Notes: generated by a model from the letters alone, not told the origin. A stretch of 64,000 nucleotides of DNA from Streptomyces beigongshangae (GCF_019710745.1 NZ_JAHKJW010000001.1:162759-226758); one strand, 5' to 3'. Shown: positions 8,258-17,554, counted from the stretch's first letter. Program-made: numbers and translations.

Positions 8258-8429
8258 TGGTCGCCGCTTCCCGAAGGGTTCGTGCAAGGTCACATTGACC
8301 TGGGGACAGTTCAGCCCGGAGGGTTGGGTGTATGCCCCACGAATCCGTGCCAGCCGCACCACACGTACCTGAGGCGGATCCCCGCGGCCTCTCCCTCCCC
8401 GGCCGGCCCCGGGCATCGCGGGAGGTGCC

Positions 8430-9350
8430 GTGCAGGGGGTGCTGAACGGGTTCGCGGTCATCGCCGTCGTCATCGGTGTCGGCTACCTGATCGGACGCCG
8501 GGGGTACCTGGGCGACAACGGCCGGGAGGTGCTGACCAAGCTCGCGTTCCACGTCGCCACGCCCGCGCTGCTGTTCACCACCCTCGCGCGGGCGGACCTG
8601 TCGGTGATCCTGTCGAACCGGCTGCTGGTGACGGCGATCAGCACGTTCGCGGTGGCCGGGATCTTCGTCGCGGTCGGTGCCGTACGCCGGTGGGGTGTGG
8701 GCCGCACGACGATCGGCGCGCTGTGCTCCAGTTACGTCAACGCAGGCAATCTCGGTATCCCGATCGCGGTGTACGTCCTGGGGGACGCCTCGCTGGTGGC
8801 GCCGGTCCTGCTGTTCCAGCAGATCGTGATGACGCCGGTCGCCCTGACGGTCCTCGACCTGTCGGGTCCGGGCGAGAAGCAGTCGGTCTGGCGGCGGGTG
8901 ACCGTTCCCGTCCGCAACCCCATCGCCATCGGTTCGCTGTCCGGGGTGGCCGTCTCGGCGACCGGGCTGAGCGTCCCCGGGCCGGTCATGGACCCGCTGA
9001 CCCTGATCGGGAACATGTCCGTGCCGGCCGTGCTCCTCGCCTTCGGCATCTCCCTGTGCGGCAGCACGATGCCGGGCCGCGGGGCCGACCGGGCGCCCGT
9101 GCTGCTGTCCGTCGCCCTGAAGTCGGTGGGCCAGCCGCTGGCCGCCTGGGCACTGGCGGCGGGGGTCTTCGGCCTGCGGGGCGAGCCCCTGCTCGACGTG
9201 GTCGTCACCTCGGCCCTGCCGGCCGCGCAGAACCTCTTCACGTACGCCTCGCGCTACCGGGTCGGCGAGGTGCTGGCCCGGGAGTCGATCCTGCTGTCGA
9301 CGGTGCTGGCGGTGCCGGTGCTGGTGGTGGTCGCGGCGCTGCTGGGATGA
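8430..9350 (+). CDS. AEC-family (auxin efflux carrier) transporter
   Basis: Integral membrane protein of 306 residues with about ten helices arranged as two five-helix halves, typical of the AEC/BASS fold. Recognisable pieces are VIGVGYLIGRRGYL at the N-terminus, SSYVNAGNLGIPIAVYVL around residue 105 and VVTSALPAAQNLFTYASRY around residue 260. These carriers export or import small carboxylates or amino acids in bacteria; the substrate is unknown. The GTG start at 8430 has GGGAGG five nt upstream. It is monocistronic and converges on the Uma2-type gene. Confidence 0.87.
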   Translation: MQGVLNGFAVIAVVIGVGYLIGRRGYLGDNGREVLTKLAFHVATPALLFTTLARADLSVILSNRLLVTAISTFAVAGIFVAVGAVRRWGVGRTTIGALCSSYVNAGNLGIPIAVYVLGDASLVAPVLLFQQIVMTPVALTVLDLSGPGEKQSVWRRVTVPVRNPIAIGSLSGVAVSATGLSVPGPVMDPLTLIGNMSVPAVLLAFGISLCGSTMPGRGADRAPVLLSVALKSVGQPLAAWALAAGVFGLRGEPLLDVVVTSALPAAQNLFTYASRYRVGEVLARESILLSTVLAVPVLVVVAALLG

Positions 9351-9366
9351 CGCCCCCGGCCAACAC

Positions 9367-9951
9367 TCAGTGGACGGGAAAGACGCTCGTGTCGAGCTTC
9401 AGGCCGAAGGGGTCCGGCAGCACGATCTGCTCGCCGAGCTTACCGGCGTGCAGAACCCGGTAGACGTCACCCCTGGGCTCGCCGTACAGCGTGACCGTGG
9501 GACCGCCCGGCGCCCAGCGGTCGATGAGCAGGTAGAGGGGGATGCCCGCGGCCGCGTAGGCGGCGGGCTTGCCGATGCGGTCGTGCTGAGCGTCGGACTT
9601 CGAGGTGACTTCGACGACGAGCTCGGCCGCGGCGGCCGGGATGTAGGTGCCGGGGCCGTCGACCTCCGCCGTGGGTACCACCACGAGGTCCGGGATGGAC
9701 ATCCCGAGACGGGAGGGCACCGCGATGGAGAGGGTCTGGAAGATCCCCCGGTCCTCGGGGATCGCTGAACACAGGCGACGCTGAACGGCATCAGCGATCA
9801 GGTTGTGCTGGTTCGCGGGAGTGGGCGACACGGTGACGACCCCCTCGATGATCTCCACCTTGCCGCCCTCAGGCCACTGCGTCTCCTCCCGGAACCGGAC
9901 GAGGTCGTCCCAGCTCCGCTCGGGCTCGTGGTAGACGGTGAGTGCGCTCAT
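9367..9951 (-). CDS. Uma2-family (DUF820) restriction-endonuclease-fold protein
   Basis: Protein of 194 residues in the PD-(D/E)XK-like Uma2 family, very abundant in Streptomyces. Visible signature pieces are KVEIIEGVVTVSPTPANQHNLI, IPDLVVVPT with the putative catalytic Asp, ELVVEVTSKSD with the Glu-x-Thr-Ser segment, and IPLYLLIDRW. The biological role of the family is not known to me; a nuclease function is inferred from fold only. The start at 9951 (MSALTVYH) fits homologues better than the two in-frame upstream ATGs. Confidence 0.85.
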   Translation of the reverse strand: MSALTVYHEPERSWDDLVRFREETQWPEGGKVEIIEGVVTVSPTPANQHNLIADAVQRRLCSAIPEDRGIFQTLSIAVPSRLGMSIPDLVVVPTAEVDGPGTYIPAAAAELVVEVTSKSDAQHDRIGKPAAYAAAGIPLYLLIDRWAPGGPTVTLYGEPRGDVYRVLHAGKLGEQIVLPDPFGLKLDTSVFPVH

Positions 9952-9990
9952 GGCGGTCTCCATTCGCTGCGTCACCGATCACAGCATGCC

Positions 9991-10024
9991 GAACGGGACC
10001 GGCGGCGGTCCACCGGTCCCGTTC
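9991..10024 (-). terminator. Hairpin terminator downstream of deoA
   Basis: A 12-bp perfect stem (9991-10002 with 10013-10024) and 10-nt loop lie between the deoA stop and the next gene. No T-tract. Confidence 0.6.
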
Positions 10025-10058
10025 TCCCGGATGAGGAAACCCCAGGTCAAGCGACGCG

Positions 10059-11351
10059 TCAGGCGATGCGTTCCCGTACCACCGGTGCCGTCGTGAAGGG
10101 CGTCCCGGGGACCGCCACGTCGTACGAGCCCTCCACCGCCTCCAGGGCGTACGCGAAGCGGTCCGGGGTGTCCGTGTGGAGGGTGAGGAGGGGCTGGCCC
10201 TCGGTCACCGTGTCGCCCGGCTTGGCGTGGAGCTCGACGCCCGCGGCGGCCTGCACCGGGTCCTCCTTGCGGGCGCGGCCCGCGCCCAGGCGCCAGGCGG
10301 CGACGCCGACGTCGTACGCGTCCAGGCGGGTCAGGACGCCCGAGGCCGCCGCCTTCACCACGTGCTGTTCCCGCGACGTGGGCAGCGGGGCGTCCGGGTC
10401 GCCGCCCTGGGCCGCGATCATGCGGCGCCAGGCGTCCATCGCCGAGCCGTCGGCCAGCGCCTTCGCCGGGTCGGCGTCCTTCACGCCCGCCGCGTCGAGC
10501 ATCTCGCGGGCCAGCGCGAGGGTCAGCTCGACGACGTCGGCCGGGCCGCCGCCCGCCAGGACCTCGACGGACTCGCGGACCTCCAGGGCGTTGCCCGCGG
10601 TCAGGCCGAGCGGGGTGGACATGTCCGTGAGGAGGGCGACCGTCCGCACCCCGTGGTCCGTGCCCAGGCCGACCATCGTGGCGGCCAGTTCGCGGGCGTC
10701 CTCGATCGTCTTCATGAAGGCGCCGGAGCCGACCTTCACGTCCAGCACGAGCGAGCCCGTGCCCTCCGCGATCTTCTTCGACATGATGGAGGAGGCGATC
10801 AGCGGGATCGCCTCGACCGTGCCGGTGACGTCCCGCAGCGCGTAGAGCTTCTTGTCCGCGGGCGCGAGGCCGTCGCCCGCAGCGCAGATCACCGCGCCGA
10901 CCGAGTCGAGGACGGAGAGCATCTCCTCGTTCGAGAGCAGGGCACGCCAGCCGGGGATCGACTCCAGCTTGTCGAGGGTGCCGCCGGTGTGGCCCAGGCC
11001 CCGGCCCGACAGCTGCGGGACCGCCGCGCCGCAGGCCGCGACCAGCGGGGCCAGCGGGAGTGTGATCTTGTCGCCGACGCCGCCCGTGGAGTGCTTGTCG
11101 ACCGTCGGGCGGGACAGGGACGAGAAGTCCATGCGCTCGCCGGAGGCGATCATCGCGGCCGTCCAGGTGGAGATCTCCCGGCGGTTCATGCCGTTGAGCA
11201 GGATCGCCATGTTGAGGGCGGCCATCTGGTAGTCGGCGACCTCACCGCGCGTGTACGCGTCGATGACCCAGTCGATCTGCTCGTCAGTGAACTCGCCGCG
11301 GTCCCGCTTGGTGCGGATGACGGAGATGGCGTCCATCGACAACGAGGTCAT
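10059..11351 (-). CDS. deoA: Thymidine phosphorylase
   Basis: Cytoplasmic pyrimidine-nucleoside phosphorylase of 430 residues that converts thymidine and phosphate to thymine and deoxyribose-1-phosphate. The family signature SGRGLGHTGGTLDKLESIPG near residue 115 is intact, as is the phosphate-binding KHSTGGVGDK near residue 85. A C-terminal pyrimidine-phosphorylase domain follows. It is last in the gene order ATPase-permease-permease-cdd-deoA, but a 12-bp hairpin at 11372-11400 separates it from cdd and may reduce read-through. ATG at 11351 follows GAAGGGA; a second in-frame ATG is five codons later. Confidence 0.96.
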   Translation of the reverse strand: MTSLSMDAISVIRTKRDRGEFTDEQIDWVIDAYTRGEVADYQMAALNMAILLNGMNRREISTWTAAMIASGERMDFSSLSRPTVDKHSTGGVGDKITLPLAPLVAACGAAVPQLSGRGLGHTGGTLDKLESIPGWRALLSNEEMLSVLDSVGAVICAAGDGLAPADKKLYALRDVTGTVEAIPLIASSIMSKKIAEGTGSLVLDVKVGSGAFMKTIEDARELAATMVGLGTDHGVRTVALLTDMSTPLGLTAGNALEVRESVEVLAGGGPADVVELTLALAREMLDAAGVKDADPAKALADGSAMDAWRRMIAAQGGDPDAPLPTSREQHVVKAAASGVLTRLDAYDVGVAAWRLGAGRARKEDPVQAAAGVELHAKPGDTVTEGQPLLTLHTDTPDRFAYALEAVEGSYDVAVPGTPFTTAPVVRERIA

Positions 11352-11371
11352 GGCTTCCCTTCAGTAGTGCA

Positions 11372-11400
11372 GCGGCCCCCGGAAGTCCTCCGGGGGCCGC
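11372..11400 (-). terminator. Intercistronic hairpin between cdd and deoA
   Basis: A 12-bp perfect GC-rich stem with a 5-nt loop lies in the 55-nt gap between cdd and deoA. It could be a terminator, attenuator or RNA-processing site. Confidence 0.5.
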
Positions 11401-11406
11401 CGTGGA

Positions 11407-11829
11407 TTACCTGGTGAGGTGCTCGGGCCCGAAGGCCTGCGGCAGCATCTCGGAGAGCGGCAGGAGACCGGCCGGGGTCTCCAGGATCAGCTCGGGGCCG
11501 CCGAACTCGTACAGCAGCTGGCGGCAGCGGCCGCACGGGACGAGGATCTCGCCGTGGCCGTCCACGCAGGTGAAGTGCGTGAGCCGGCCGCCCCCGGTGT
11601 TCTGGAGCTGCGAGACCAGGCCGCACTCCGCGCACAGGCCGAGCCCGTACGAGGCGTTCTCCACGTTGCACCCGGAGACCGTGCGGCCGTCGTCGACCAG
11701 GGCCGCGACGCCGACCGGGTAGTTCGAGTACGGGACGTAGGCGCGGGACATGGCCTCGCGGGCCGTCCGGCGCAGCGCCTCCCAGTCGACGTCCGGGGTG
11801 GCCGGGTTCCCGGCCTGCGCGGCCGTCAC
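11407..11829 (-). CDS. cdd: Cytidine deaminase
   Basis: Zinc-dependent deaminase of 140 residues that converts cytidine and deoxycytidine to the uridine forms. The short, tetrameric class is indicated by length and by Cys zinc ligands: NVENASYGLGLCAEC holds the catalytic Glu, and PCGRCRQ supplies the other two cysteines. The GTG start at 11829 overlaps the stop of the upstream permease (GTGA), so translation is coupled to the nucleoside importer. The pathway then continues with deoA. Confidence 0.95.
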   Translation of the reverse strand: MTAAQAGNPATPDVDWEALRRTAREAMSRAYVPYSNYPVGVAALVDDGRTVSGCNVENASYGLGLCAECGLVSQLQNTGGGRLTHFTCVDGHGEILVPCGRCRQLLYEFGGPELILETPAGLLPLSEMLPQAFGPEHLTR

Positions 11830-13088
11830 TTTCCCTGCCCCCGTCGGTAGGGCATGCCGTCGGCCTTCGGCATCCGCAGGCGCTGCGCGGAGAGGGCGAG
11901 GACGAGGAGCGTGACGACGTACGGGGTGGCGGTGACGACCTGGTTCGGGACCTCGTTGGTGGTGGTGTACCAGAGGAAGACCAGCACGCCGATCAGTGTG
12001 GTGACCGCCGCGTGGACGTACTTCTTCTTCCACACGAAGTACGCCGCGCCGATGACCAGCAGCAGGGCCAGCAGGAGCAGCAGCGCGTGCACGTTGGTGC
12101 CGCCGCCGCGCAGCTTGAGGCTGTCGGTGTAGCCGAAGAGGCCGGCGCCCAGGGCGAGACCGCCCGGCATCCAGTTGCCGAAGATCATCGCGGCGAGGCC
12201 GATGTAGCCGCGGCCGCCGGTCTGGCCCTCCAGGTAGATGTTGGAGGCCACCAGGGAGAGGAAGGCGCCGCCGAGGCCCGCGAAACCGCCGGAGATGACG
12301 ACCGCCAGGTACTTGTACTTGTAGACGTTGACGCCGAGCGACTCGGCCGCCACCGGGTTCTCGCCGCAGGAGCGCAGGCGCAGGCCGAAGGAGGTCCGCC
12401 ACAGGACCCACCAGGTGACCGGGACGAGCGCGACGGCGACCACGGTGAGCGGGGACAGGCCGGTGAAGACGCCGCCGATCAGGCCGGCGAGGTCGGAGAC
12501 CAGGAACCAGTGCTTGCCGTTGAGGGTCTGGAGCCAGTCCGACAGGCCCGGGATGTCGAAGGTGCCGAGCGAGTCGACGGGCGGCGACTGCTTGGACGTG
12601 CCACCGTCCTCGCCCTCGAAGGCGAAGGTCGACAGGTAGCGGGTGGCGCCGAGGGCCAGGATGTTGATGGCCACACCGGAGACGATGTGGTTGACGTTGA
12701 AGGTGACGGTCACGACGGCGTGCAGCAGGCCGCCGAGGGCGCCGCCGATGATGCCGAAGGCGACACCGGTCCAGGGGCCCCACTGGAAGCCGGCCCAGGC
12801 GCCGAACCAGGTGCCGAGGATCATCATGCCTTCGAGGCCGATGTTGACGACGCCCGCGCGCTCGGCCCACAGTCCGCCGAGACCGGCGAGGCCGATCGGC
12901 ACGGCCAGCCGCAGGGCGGTGGACATCTGGCCGGTCGAGGTGATGCCGTTGGCGTCCGTGATCAGCCGGACGACGGAGACGAGGACCAGCAGGCCCGCGA
13001 TGGCCAGGAGCAGGACCGGGAGCGAGATACGGCGGCGGCCCCGGGCGGGCTTCGGCGCCTGCGGCTTGGCGGCGGTCGAGGTGCTCAT
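11826..13088 (-). CDS. Nucleoside ABC transporter permease (NupQ/YufQ-like)
   Basis: Inner-membrane permease of 420 residues in the BPD_transp_2 (RbsC/Bmp-associated) family. It has a cytoplasmic basic N-terminus, about eight to ten helices, and the conserved segment RAGVVNIGLEGMMILG characteristic of nucleoside or BMP-linked permeases. It pairs with the permease encoded just upstream (ATGA overlap at 13085-13088) and with the double-NBD ATPase. Linkage to cdd and deoA and the Bmp-type lipoproteins nearby support nucleoside import. A long luminal loop near residues 150-180 precedes a Trp-rich stretch. Confidence 0.92.
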   Translation of the reverse strand: MSTSTAAKPQAPKPARGRRRISLPVLLLAIAGLLVLVSVVRLITDANGITSTGQMSTALRLAVPIGLAGLGGLWAERAGVVNIGLEGMMILGTWFGAWAGFQWGPWTGVAFGIIGGALGGLLHAVVTVTFNVNHIVSGVAINILALGATRYLSTFAFEGEDGGTSKQSPPVDSLGTFDIPGLSDWLQTLNGKHWFLVSDLAGLIGGVFTGLSPLTVVAVALVPVTWWVLWRTSFGLRLRSCGENPVAAESLGVNVYKYKYLAVVISGGFAGLGGAFLSLVASNIYLEGQTGGRGYIGLAAMIFGNWMPGGLALGAGLFGYTDSLKLRGGGTNVHALLLLLALLLVIGAAYFVWKKKYVHAAVTTLIGVLVFLWYTTTNEVPNQVVTATPYVVTLLVLALSAQRLRMPKADGMPYRRGQGK

Positions 13089-14209
13089 CGGGCAGCCACC
13101 TCCTTCTGGGAGTTGTCGTTGGCGGCGGCCGCGGCCAGTTCGGCGCCGACGCGCCGCTGCTGGCGGCGCAGGCCCCAGACGCGTACGGCCTCGTAGGAGA
13201 CGACGACCGCGATCACGATGAGACCCTGCATGATCACCGCGATCTCCTTGTCGTACGCCACCGGGGTGGCGTAGTCCAGGGCGGGCGATGCCTTGTCGAG
13301 GAAGGCGACCAGCAGGGCGGCGAAGGCGATGCCGACCGGGTTGTTGCGGCCGAGCAGCGCGATGGTGATGCCGGTGAAGCCGAGGCCGGTCGGGAAGGAC
13401 AGGCTGTAGGTGTGGGCGTCGCCGAGGAGGATCGGCAGGCCCGCGAGGCCGGCCACGCCGCCGGAGATCAGCATGGCCGTGAGGACCATGCGTTTGGCGT
13501 CCACGCCGGAGGCGGCCGCCGCGGTCTCGGAGGCGCCGGTGGCGCGCAGGTCGAAGCCGAAGCGGGTGCGGTTGAGGACCAGCCAGTACAGGACGCCCGC
13601 GAGGACGGCGATCACGGTGAAGCCGTAGATCTCGCCCGCGTCGCCCATGTCGAGGCCGGGGAACCAGCCGGACTCCTTCATCACGCCGGTGGTCTGGTTG
13701 TTGCCGAGCGGCTGGCCCCAGACCTCGGTGAGGGTGAGGTAGCCGATGAGGCTGGTGGCGATGGCGTTGAGCATGATCGTCGCGACGACCTCGCTCACTC
13801 CGCGGGTCACCTTGAGGACGCCCGCGATACCGGCCCAGAAGGCGCCGGTGAGCACGGCCACCAGCATCAGGAACGGGATCTGCAGGGCGGCGGGCAGCGA
13901 GACGTGCGCGCCGACGACCGCGGTCATCATGGCGGCGAGGCGGTACTGGCCGTCGACGCCGATGTTGAAGAGGTTCATGCGGAAGCCGACGGCGACCGCG
14001 AGGGCGGCGAGGTAGTAGACGCCGGCCTGGTTGATGATCAGGACCTGGACGTCGGCGAACCCGGCCTGCTCGAACATCAGGGTGTACGGCTCGATCGGGT
14101 TCTTGCCCGAGGCGATCAGTACGAACGAGGTCAGCACCACGGCCGCCACGAGCGCGATGACCGGTCCGGCCACCGCGAGGAGCACGCGCTCCTTGTCGAA
14201 CTTCTTCAT
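13085..14209 (-). CDS. Nucleoside ABC transporter permease (NupP/YufP-like)
   Basis: Second permease of the importer, 374 residues, BPD_transp_2 family. The conserved VGFRMNLFNIGVDGQYRL segment near residue 80 and GVSEVVATIMLN near residue 135 match this class. The ATG at 14209 overlaps the ATPase stop, and its own stop overlaps the next permease start, so all three proteins are translationally coupled. The C-terminus is a short Ala-rich basic tail. A much longer open frame upstream is only the shadow of the ATPase gene. Confidence 0.92.
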   Translation of the reverse strand: MKKFDKERVLLAVAGPVIALVAAVVLTSFVLIASGKNPIEPYTLMFEQAGFADVQVLIINQAGVYYLAALAVAVGFRMNLFNIGVDGQYRLAAMMTAVVGAHVSLPAALQIPFLMLVAVLTGAFWAGIAGVLKVTRGVSEVVATIMLNAIATSLIGYLTLTEVWGQPLGNNQTTGVMKESGWFPGLDMGDAGEIYGFTVIAVLAGVLYWLVLNRTRFGFDLRATGASETAAAASGVDAKRMVLTAMLISGGVAGLAGLPILLGDAHTYSLSFPTGLGFTGITIALLGRNNPVGIAFAALLVAFLDKASPALDYATPVAYDKEIAVIMQGLIVIAVVVSYEAVRVWGLRRQQRRVGAELAAAAANDNSQKEVAAR

Positions 14210-15951
14210 CGGGCCTCGTCCTCCGGGGCTGCCTCTGTGTGCGCTGCGGGCGCTGCGGGCCCGCGCTCCGCGCGCTCTGTCCGCTCTTCGGACCCGTGCC
14301 CGTGCTCGACGTGCTCCAGGTGTCCGGAGGCGGCGCCGGTCATGGCCGAGCCGAGCTCCTCCGGGGTGACGGCCGCCGGGTCGGCGTCCGCGACCAGTCT
14401 GCCGTCGTAGATCACCCGGAGGGTGTCGGAGAGGCCGATCAGCTCGTCCAGGTCGGCGGAGATCAGCAGCACGGCCAGGCCCTCGCGGCGGGCCTCGCGG
14501 ATCTGGTCCCAGATGGCGGCCTGGGCGCCGACGTCCACCCCGCGGGTGGGGTGGGCGGCGATCAGGAAGCGCGGCTTGTGGCTCATCTCGCGGCCGACGA
14601 TCAGCTTCTGCTGGTTGCCGCCGGACAGGGAGGCCGCGGTGACGTCGATGCCGGGCGTCCGGACGTCGTACTCCTCGACGATGCGGCGGGTGTCGTCCTG
14701 GGCACCCTTGGGGTCCAGCCAGAAGCCCTTGGAGTTGGGCTTCTCGGTGACGTGGCCCAGGATGCGGTTCTCCCACAGCGGGGCTTCCAGGAGCAGGCCG
14801 TGGCGGTGGCGGTCCTCGGGGATGTGGCCGACGCCCCGCTCGCGGCGCCTGCGGGTGGGCCAGGAGGTGATCTCCTCGCCGAGGAAGCGGATGGTGCCCG
14901 AGTCGGCGTGCCTGAGGCCGATCAGGGCGTCGACCAGTTCGGTCTGGCCGTTGCCCTCGACGCCGGCGATGCCCATGACCTCGCCGGCGTGGATGGTGAA
15001 GGTGACGTCGTCCAGGACGCGCTTGGCGTCGCCGCCGGCCGCGTCGCCCGCGAGGGATCCGGCGGCCGGGGCCTCGCCGACGGTTCCGGTCTCGCCGAGC
15101 GAGGCGCCGCCCGCCGCGTACACGGTCAGGCCCTCGACCTGGAGGACGGGCTTGTCGGTGACCGTCGACTCGGCGGTCTCCGGGGTGGGCAGCTCGCTGC
15201 CGACCATCATCTCGGCCAGCTGCCGGGAGGTGATCTCCGCGGGGACGGCCGTGCCGACCGTCGTGCCGCGGCGGATGACGGTGATCTCGTCGGCGACCGA
15301 CAGGACCTCGCCCAGCTTGTGGGAGATGAAGATGACGGACAGGCCCTCGGCCTTGAGCTCGCGGAGGTTGTCGAAGAGCGCGTCGACCTCCTGCGGGACC
15401 AGGACGGCGGTGGGCTCGTCCAGGATGAGGATGCGGGCGCCGCGGTAGAGGACCTTGAGGATCTCCACGCGCTGGCGGTCGGCGACGCCGAGGTCCTCGA
15501 CGAGGGCGTCCGGGCGCACCCCGAGGCCGTACCGGTCGGAGATCTCCTTGATCCTGGCGCGGGCGGCGGCGCCGATGCCGTGCAGCTTCTCGCTGCCCAG
15601 GACGACGTTCTCCAGGACGGTGAGGTAGTCGGCCAGCATGAAGTGCTGGTGGACCATGCCGATGCCGCGCGCGATGGCGTCGGCGGGGCTGGCGAAGGCC
15701 ACCTGCTCGCCGTCGACCGCGATGGTGCCCTCGTCCGGCTTCTGCATGCCGTAGAGGATCTTCATCAGGGTCGACTTGCCGGCGCCGTTCTCGCCGACGA
15801 GGGCGTGCACGGTGCCCTTGCGGACGGACAGGTGGATGTCGTGGTTGGCGACGACACCGGGGAACCGCTTGGTGATCCCCGCCAGCTCGACCGAGACGGT
15901 CGACGGTGGCTGTGACCGTGCGGCGAGCGGGGGGCTGCTGGACGCGTCGAT
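14206..15951 (-). CDS. Nucleoside ABC transporter ATPase with two NBDs (probable ATC start)
   Basis: RbsA/NupO-type ATPase of about 581 residues. NBD1 has a full Walker A (GENGAGKST), Walker [10 protein letters not shown] and a His-switch in [12 protein letters not shown]2 has the degenerate Walker [10 protein letters not shown] normal for this class, and the signature SLSGGNQQK. The two domains are joined by an Ala/Gly-rich linker, and the C-terminus is acidic with a His-rich patch. There is no ATG, GTG or TTG in a sensible place: AAGGAG at 15963-15958 lies 6 nt before an ATC codon (15951-15949). Canonical starts in frame occur only far upstream (16062, 16107), giving a leader unlike the family. 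Confidence 0.9.
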   Translation of the reverse strand: MDASSSPPLAARSQPPSTVSVELAGITKRFPGVVANHDIHLSVRKGTVHALVGENGAGKSTLMKILYGMQKPDEGTIAVDGEQVAFASPADAIARGIGMVHQHFMLADYLTVLENVVLGSEKLHGIGAAARARIKEISDRYGLGVRPDALVEDLGVADRQRVEILKVLYRGARILILDEPTAVLVPQEVDALFDNLRELKAEGLSVIFISHKLGEVLSVADEITVIRRGTTVGTAVPAEITSRQLAEMMVGSELPTPETAESTVTDKPVLQVEGLTVYAAGGASLGETGTVGEAPAAGSLAGDAAGGDAKRVLDDVTFTIHAGEVMGIAGVEGNGQTELVDALIGLRHADSGTIRFLGEEITSWPTRRRRERGVGHIPEDRHRHGLLLEAPLWENRILGHVTEKPNSKGFWLDPKGAQDDTRRIVEEYDVRTPGIDVTAASLSGGNQQKLIVGREMSHKPRFLIAAHPTRGVDVGAQAAIWDQIREARREGLAVLLISADLDELIGLSDTLRVIYDGRLVADADPAAVTPEELGSAMTGAASGHLEHVEHGHGSEERTERAERGPAAPAAHTEAAPEDEAR

Positions 15952-15977
15952 GGCGCACTCCTTGGAAAAGGGGCCAT

Positions 15978-15989
15978 CTACGCGCGTAG
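15978..15989. promoter_or_regulatory. Operator-like palindrome CTACGCGCGTAG upstream of the ABC operon
   Basis: Identical to the palindrome before add (904-915). It lies 15 nt upstream of the AAGGAG ribosome-binding site of the ATPase gene. Confidence 0.55.
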
Positions 15990-16083
15990 CGCCCCTGCTT
16001 CGACTACTACTGCGGAGGCCGGGCGTTCCGGGCACACACCCACTTCCCGGACGGAACCGGACCATCCTCCGCGCGAACGGGGC

Positions 16084-16105
16084 GCGGGAAGACCATCCTT
16101 CCCGC
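16084..16105 (-). terminator. Hairpin downstream of the first BMP lipoprotein gene
   Basis: GCGGGAAG (16084-16091) pairs with CTTCCCGC (16098-16105) across a 6-nt loop, 78 nt past the gene's stop. Confidence 0.4.
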
Positions 16106-16183
16106 ACCCCGTCTGCGCGACCTCGGCGCCGCCGTTACAGCGCCCGGTCGACCATGCTTACCACGAACGGCCGCCTGCGCCGC

Positions 16184-17233
16184 CTACGAGGTCTTGACCT
16201 TGATGCTGCCGTCGTTGATGCCGTCGGTGGCCTTCTTCAGGGCCTCCTGCAGCTCGGTGTCGTCCTTGAACACGGGGTTCGAGTCCGCGAGGCCCACGCC
16301 GCCCGTCTTGAGGGAGGCGCGCACGACACCGGTCGCGGGCTTGCCGTCCTGGACCGACTTGGCGAGGTTGTAGACCGCGCCCGCGACGTCCTTGGTGGCC
16401 GAGGTGAGGATGTACTGCTTGTACGCCTTCAGCGCGTTCTGGTTGTACTGGTCGGAGTCGACGCCGATCGCGTACACCTTCGCGGCGGCGGCGGCCTCGA
16501 TGACACCCTGGCCGGACAGGCCCGCGGCGTGGTAGACCACGTCGGCGCCGTCCTCGATCTGGCCCTCGGCGGCGGTCTTGCCCTTGTCGGGGCTGGCGAA
16601 GCCGCCGTCCTCGGCCTTCTCGGTCAGGAACTGCGAGACGACCTTGACCTTCGGGTCCGTGTCCGCGACGCCCTGCTTGTAGCCCGCCTCGAACTTGTGG
16701 ATCAGCGGGATGTCCACGCCGCCGACGAAGCCGACGGTCCTGGACTTGGTGGTCAGGGCCGCCGTGACGCCCGCGAGGTAGGATGCCTGCTCCTCGTGGA
16801 AGACCATGTCGGCGACGTTCTTCTTGTCGATCGTCTCGTCGTCGACGATGCCGAAGGTCGTCTTCGGGAACTTGTCCGCGGCCTCGGCGACGGCCGGGGC
16901 GTAGGCGTAGCCGACGCCGATCACCGGGTTGTAGCCCGCCTTGGCCAGCGTCTCCAGGCGCTGCACCTTGTCGGCGTCCGACTCGCCGTCGGTCGGCTCG
17001 ACGGCCTTGGAGCCGTACTTGAACTCCGCGGCGGCCTTCTCCATGCCGGCGGTCGCGGCGTCGTTGAAGGACTGGTCGCCCTTGCCGCCGACGTCGTACG
17101 CGATGGCGAGGCCCTTGGCCTTGCCGTCACCACCGTCGGAGGCGTCGTTGGAGGTGCCGCCGCAGGCGGCGAGGGCGGCGGTGAGGGTAGCGGTCGCAAC
17201 GCCCGCGACAGCGATTCGGGACACCCGGCGCAT
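16184..17233 (-). CDS. BMP-family nucleoside-binding lipoprotein 1
   Basis: Substrate-binding lipoprotein of 349 residues. A basic N-terminus, hydrophobic core and lipobox LAAC give a lipidated Cys near residue 24. The Bmp domain follows, with AYDVGGKGDQSFNDAA, GVGYAYAP, HKFEAGYKQG and ADVVYHAAGLSGQGV. Members bind purine or pyrimidine nucleosides for ABC import, and the importer genes begin about 230 nt downstream on the same strand. AAGGAG precedes the ATG. Its own promoter is suggested by CTACGCGCGTTACGCT on the minus strand, where an operator variant abuts a TACGCT -10. Confidence 0.93.
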   Translation of the reverse strand: MRRVSRIAVAGVATATLTAALAACGGTSNDASDGGDGKAKGLAIAYDVGGKGDQSFNDAATAGMEKAAAEFKYGSKAVEPTDGESDADKVQRLETLAKAGYNPVIGVGYAYAPAVAEAADKFPKTTFGIVDDETIDKKNVADMVFHEEQASYLAGVTAALTTKSRTVGFVGGVDIPLIHKFEAGYKQGVADTDPKVKVVSQFLTEKAEDGGFASPDKGKTAAEGQIEDGADVVYHAAGLSGQGVIEAAAAAKVYAIGVDSDQYNQNALKAYKQYILTSATKDVAGAVYNLAKSVQDGKPATGVVRASLKTGGVGLADSNPVFKDDTELQEALKKATDGINDGSIKVKTS

Positions 17234-17287
17234 GGTGCGTGACTCCTTAGTGCATGCGCCTGTACAGGCGCTGGTTCCGCCGCAGCG

Positions 17288-17299
17288 TAACGCGCGTAG
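17288..17299. promoter_or_regulatory. Operator-like variant TAACGCGCGTAG upstream of BMP gene 1
   Basis: Differs from the add palindrome at one end. On the minus strand it runs straight into TACGCT, a plausible -10. The same composite occurs before the second BMP gene. Confidence 0.5.
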
Positions 17300-17371
17300 A
17301 CCAGACGGAAAACCCCTTCTGTCCGGTCCGTTACCGAGCTGTGGCCACAGATGCCGTACAGACTACGGAAC

Positions 17372-17408
17372 GTCGTACGCCCCTTGCGGGAGGCGAGGGG
17401 CGTACGAC
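17372..17408 (-). terminator. Hairpin terminator downstream of BMP gene 2
   Basis: A 13-bp perfect stem (17372-17384 with 17396-17408) and 11-nt loop lie in the 321-nt gap between the two BMP genes. With the palindrome at 17288 this indicates separate transcription units. Confidence 0.6.
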
Positions 17409-17450
17409 CTGCGAAGGTGTCCGCCACCGGGGCTACCGGCCGGTACGTCC

Positions 17451-17477
17451 GCCCTCCGGGGGCGCGGGGAACCGCGC
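17451..17477 (-). repeat. Dispersed palindromic intergenic repeat, copy 2
   Basis: Minus-strand copy of the GCGCGGTTCCCCGCGCCCC family found also at 8230, 24114 and 58050. Confidence 0.7.
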
Positions 17478-17554
17478 GGCCGGCCCCCGCCGGCCGACGG
17501 CCGACCCGGGCCCGCCCGTGCCCCCCCGCGGGCCGGCCGGGCGGCCTCGGGTGC

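Noticed and set aside
13085..15958. A 957-codon open frame across the nucleoside permease and ATPase genes
   Set aside because: Only its end (13085-14209) is the permease. The rest is the out-of-frame shadow of the ATPase, with Arg/Pro-rich sequence and no domains.
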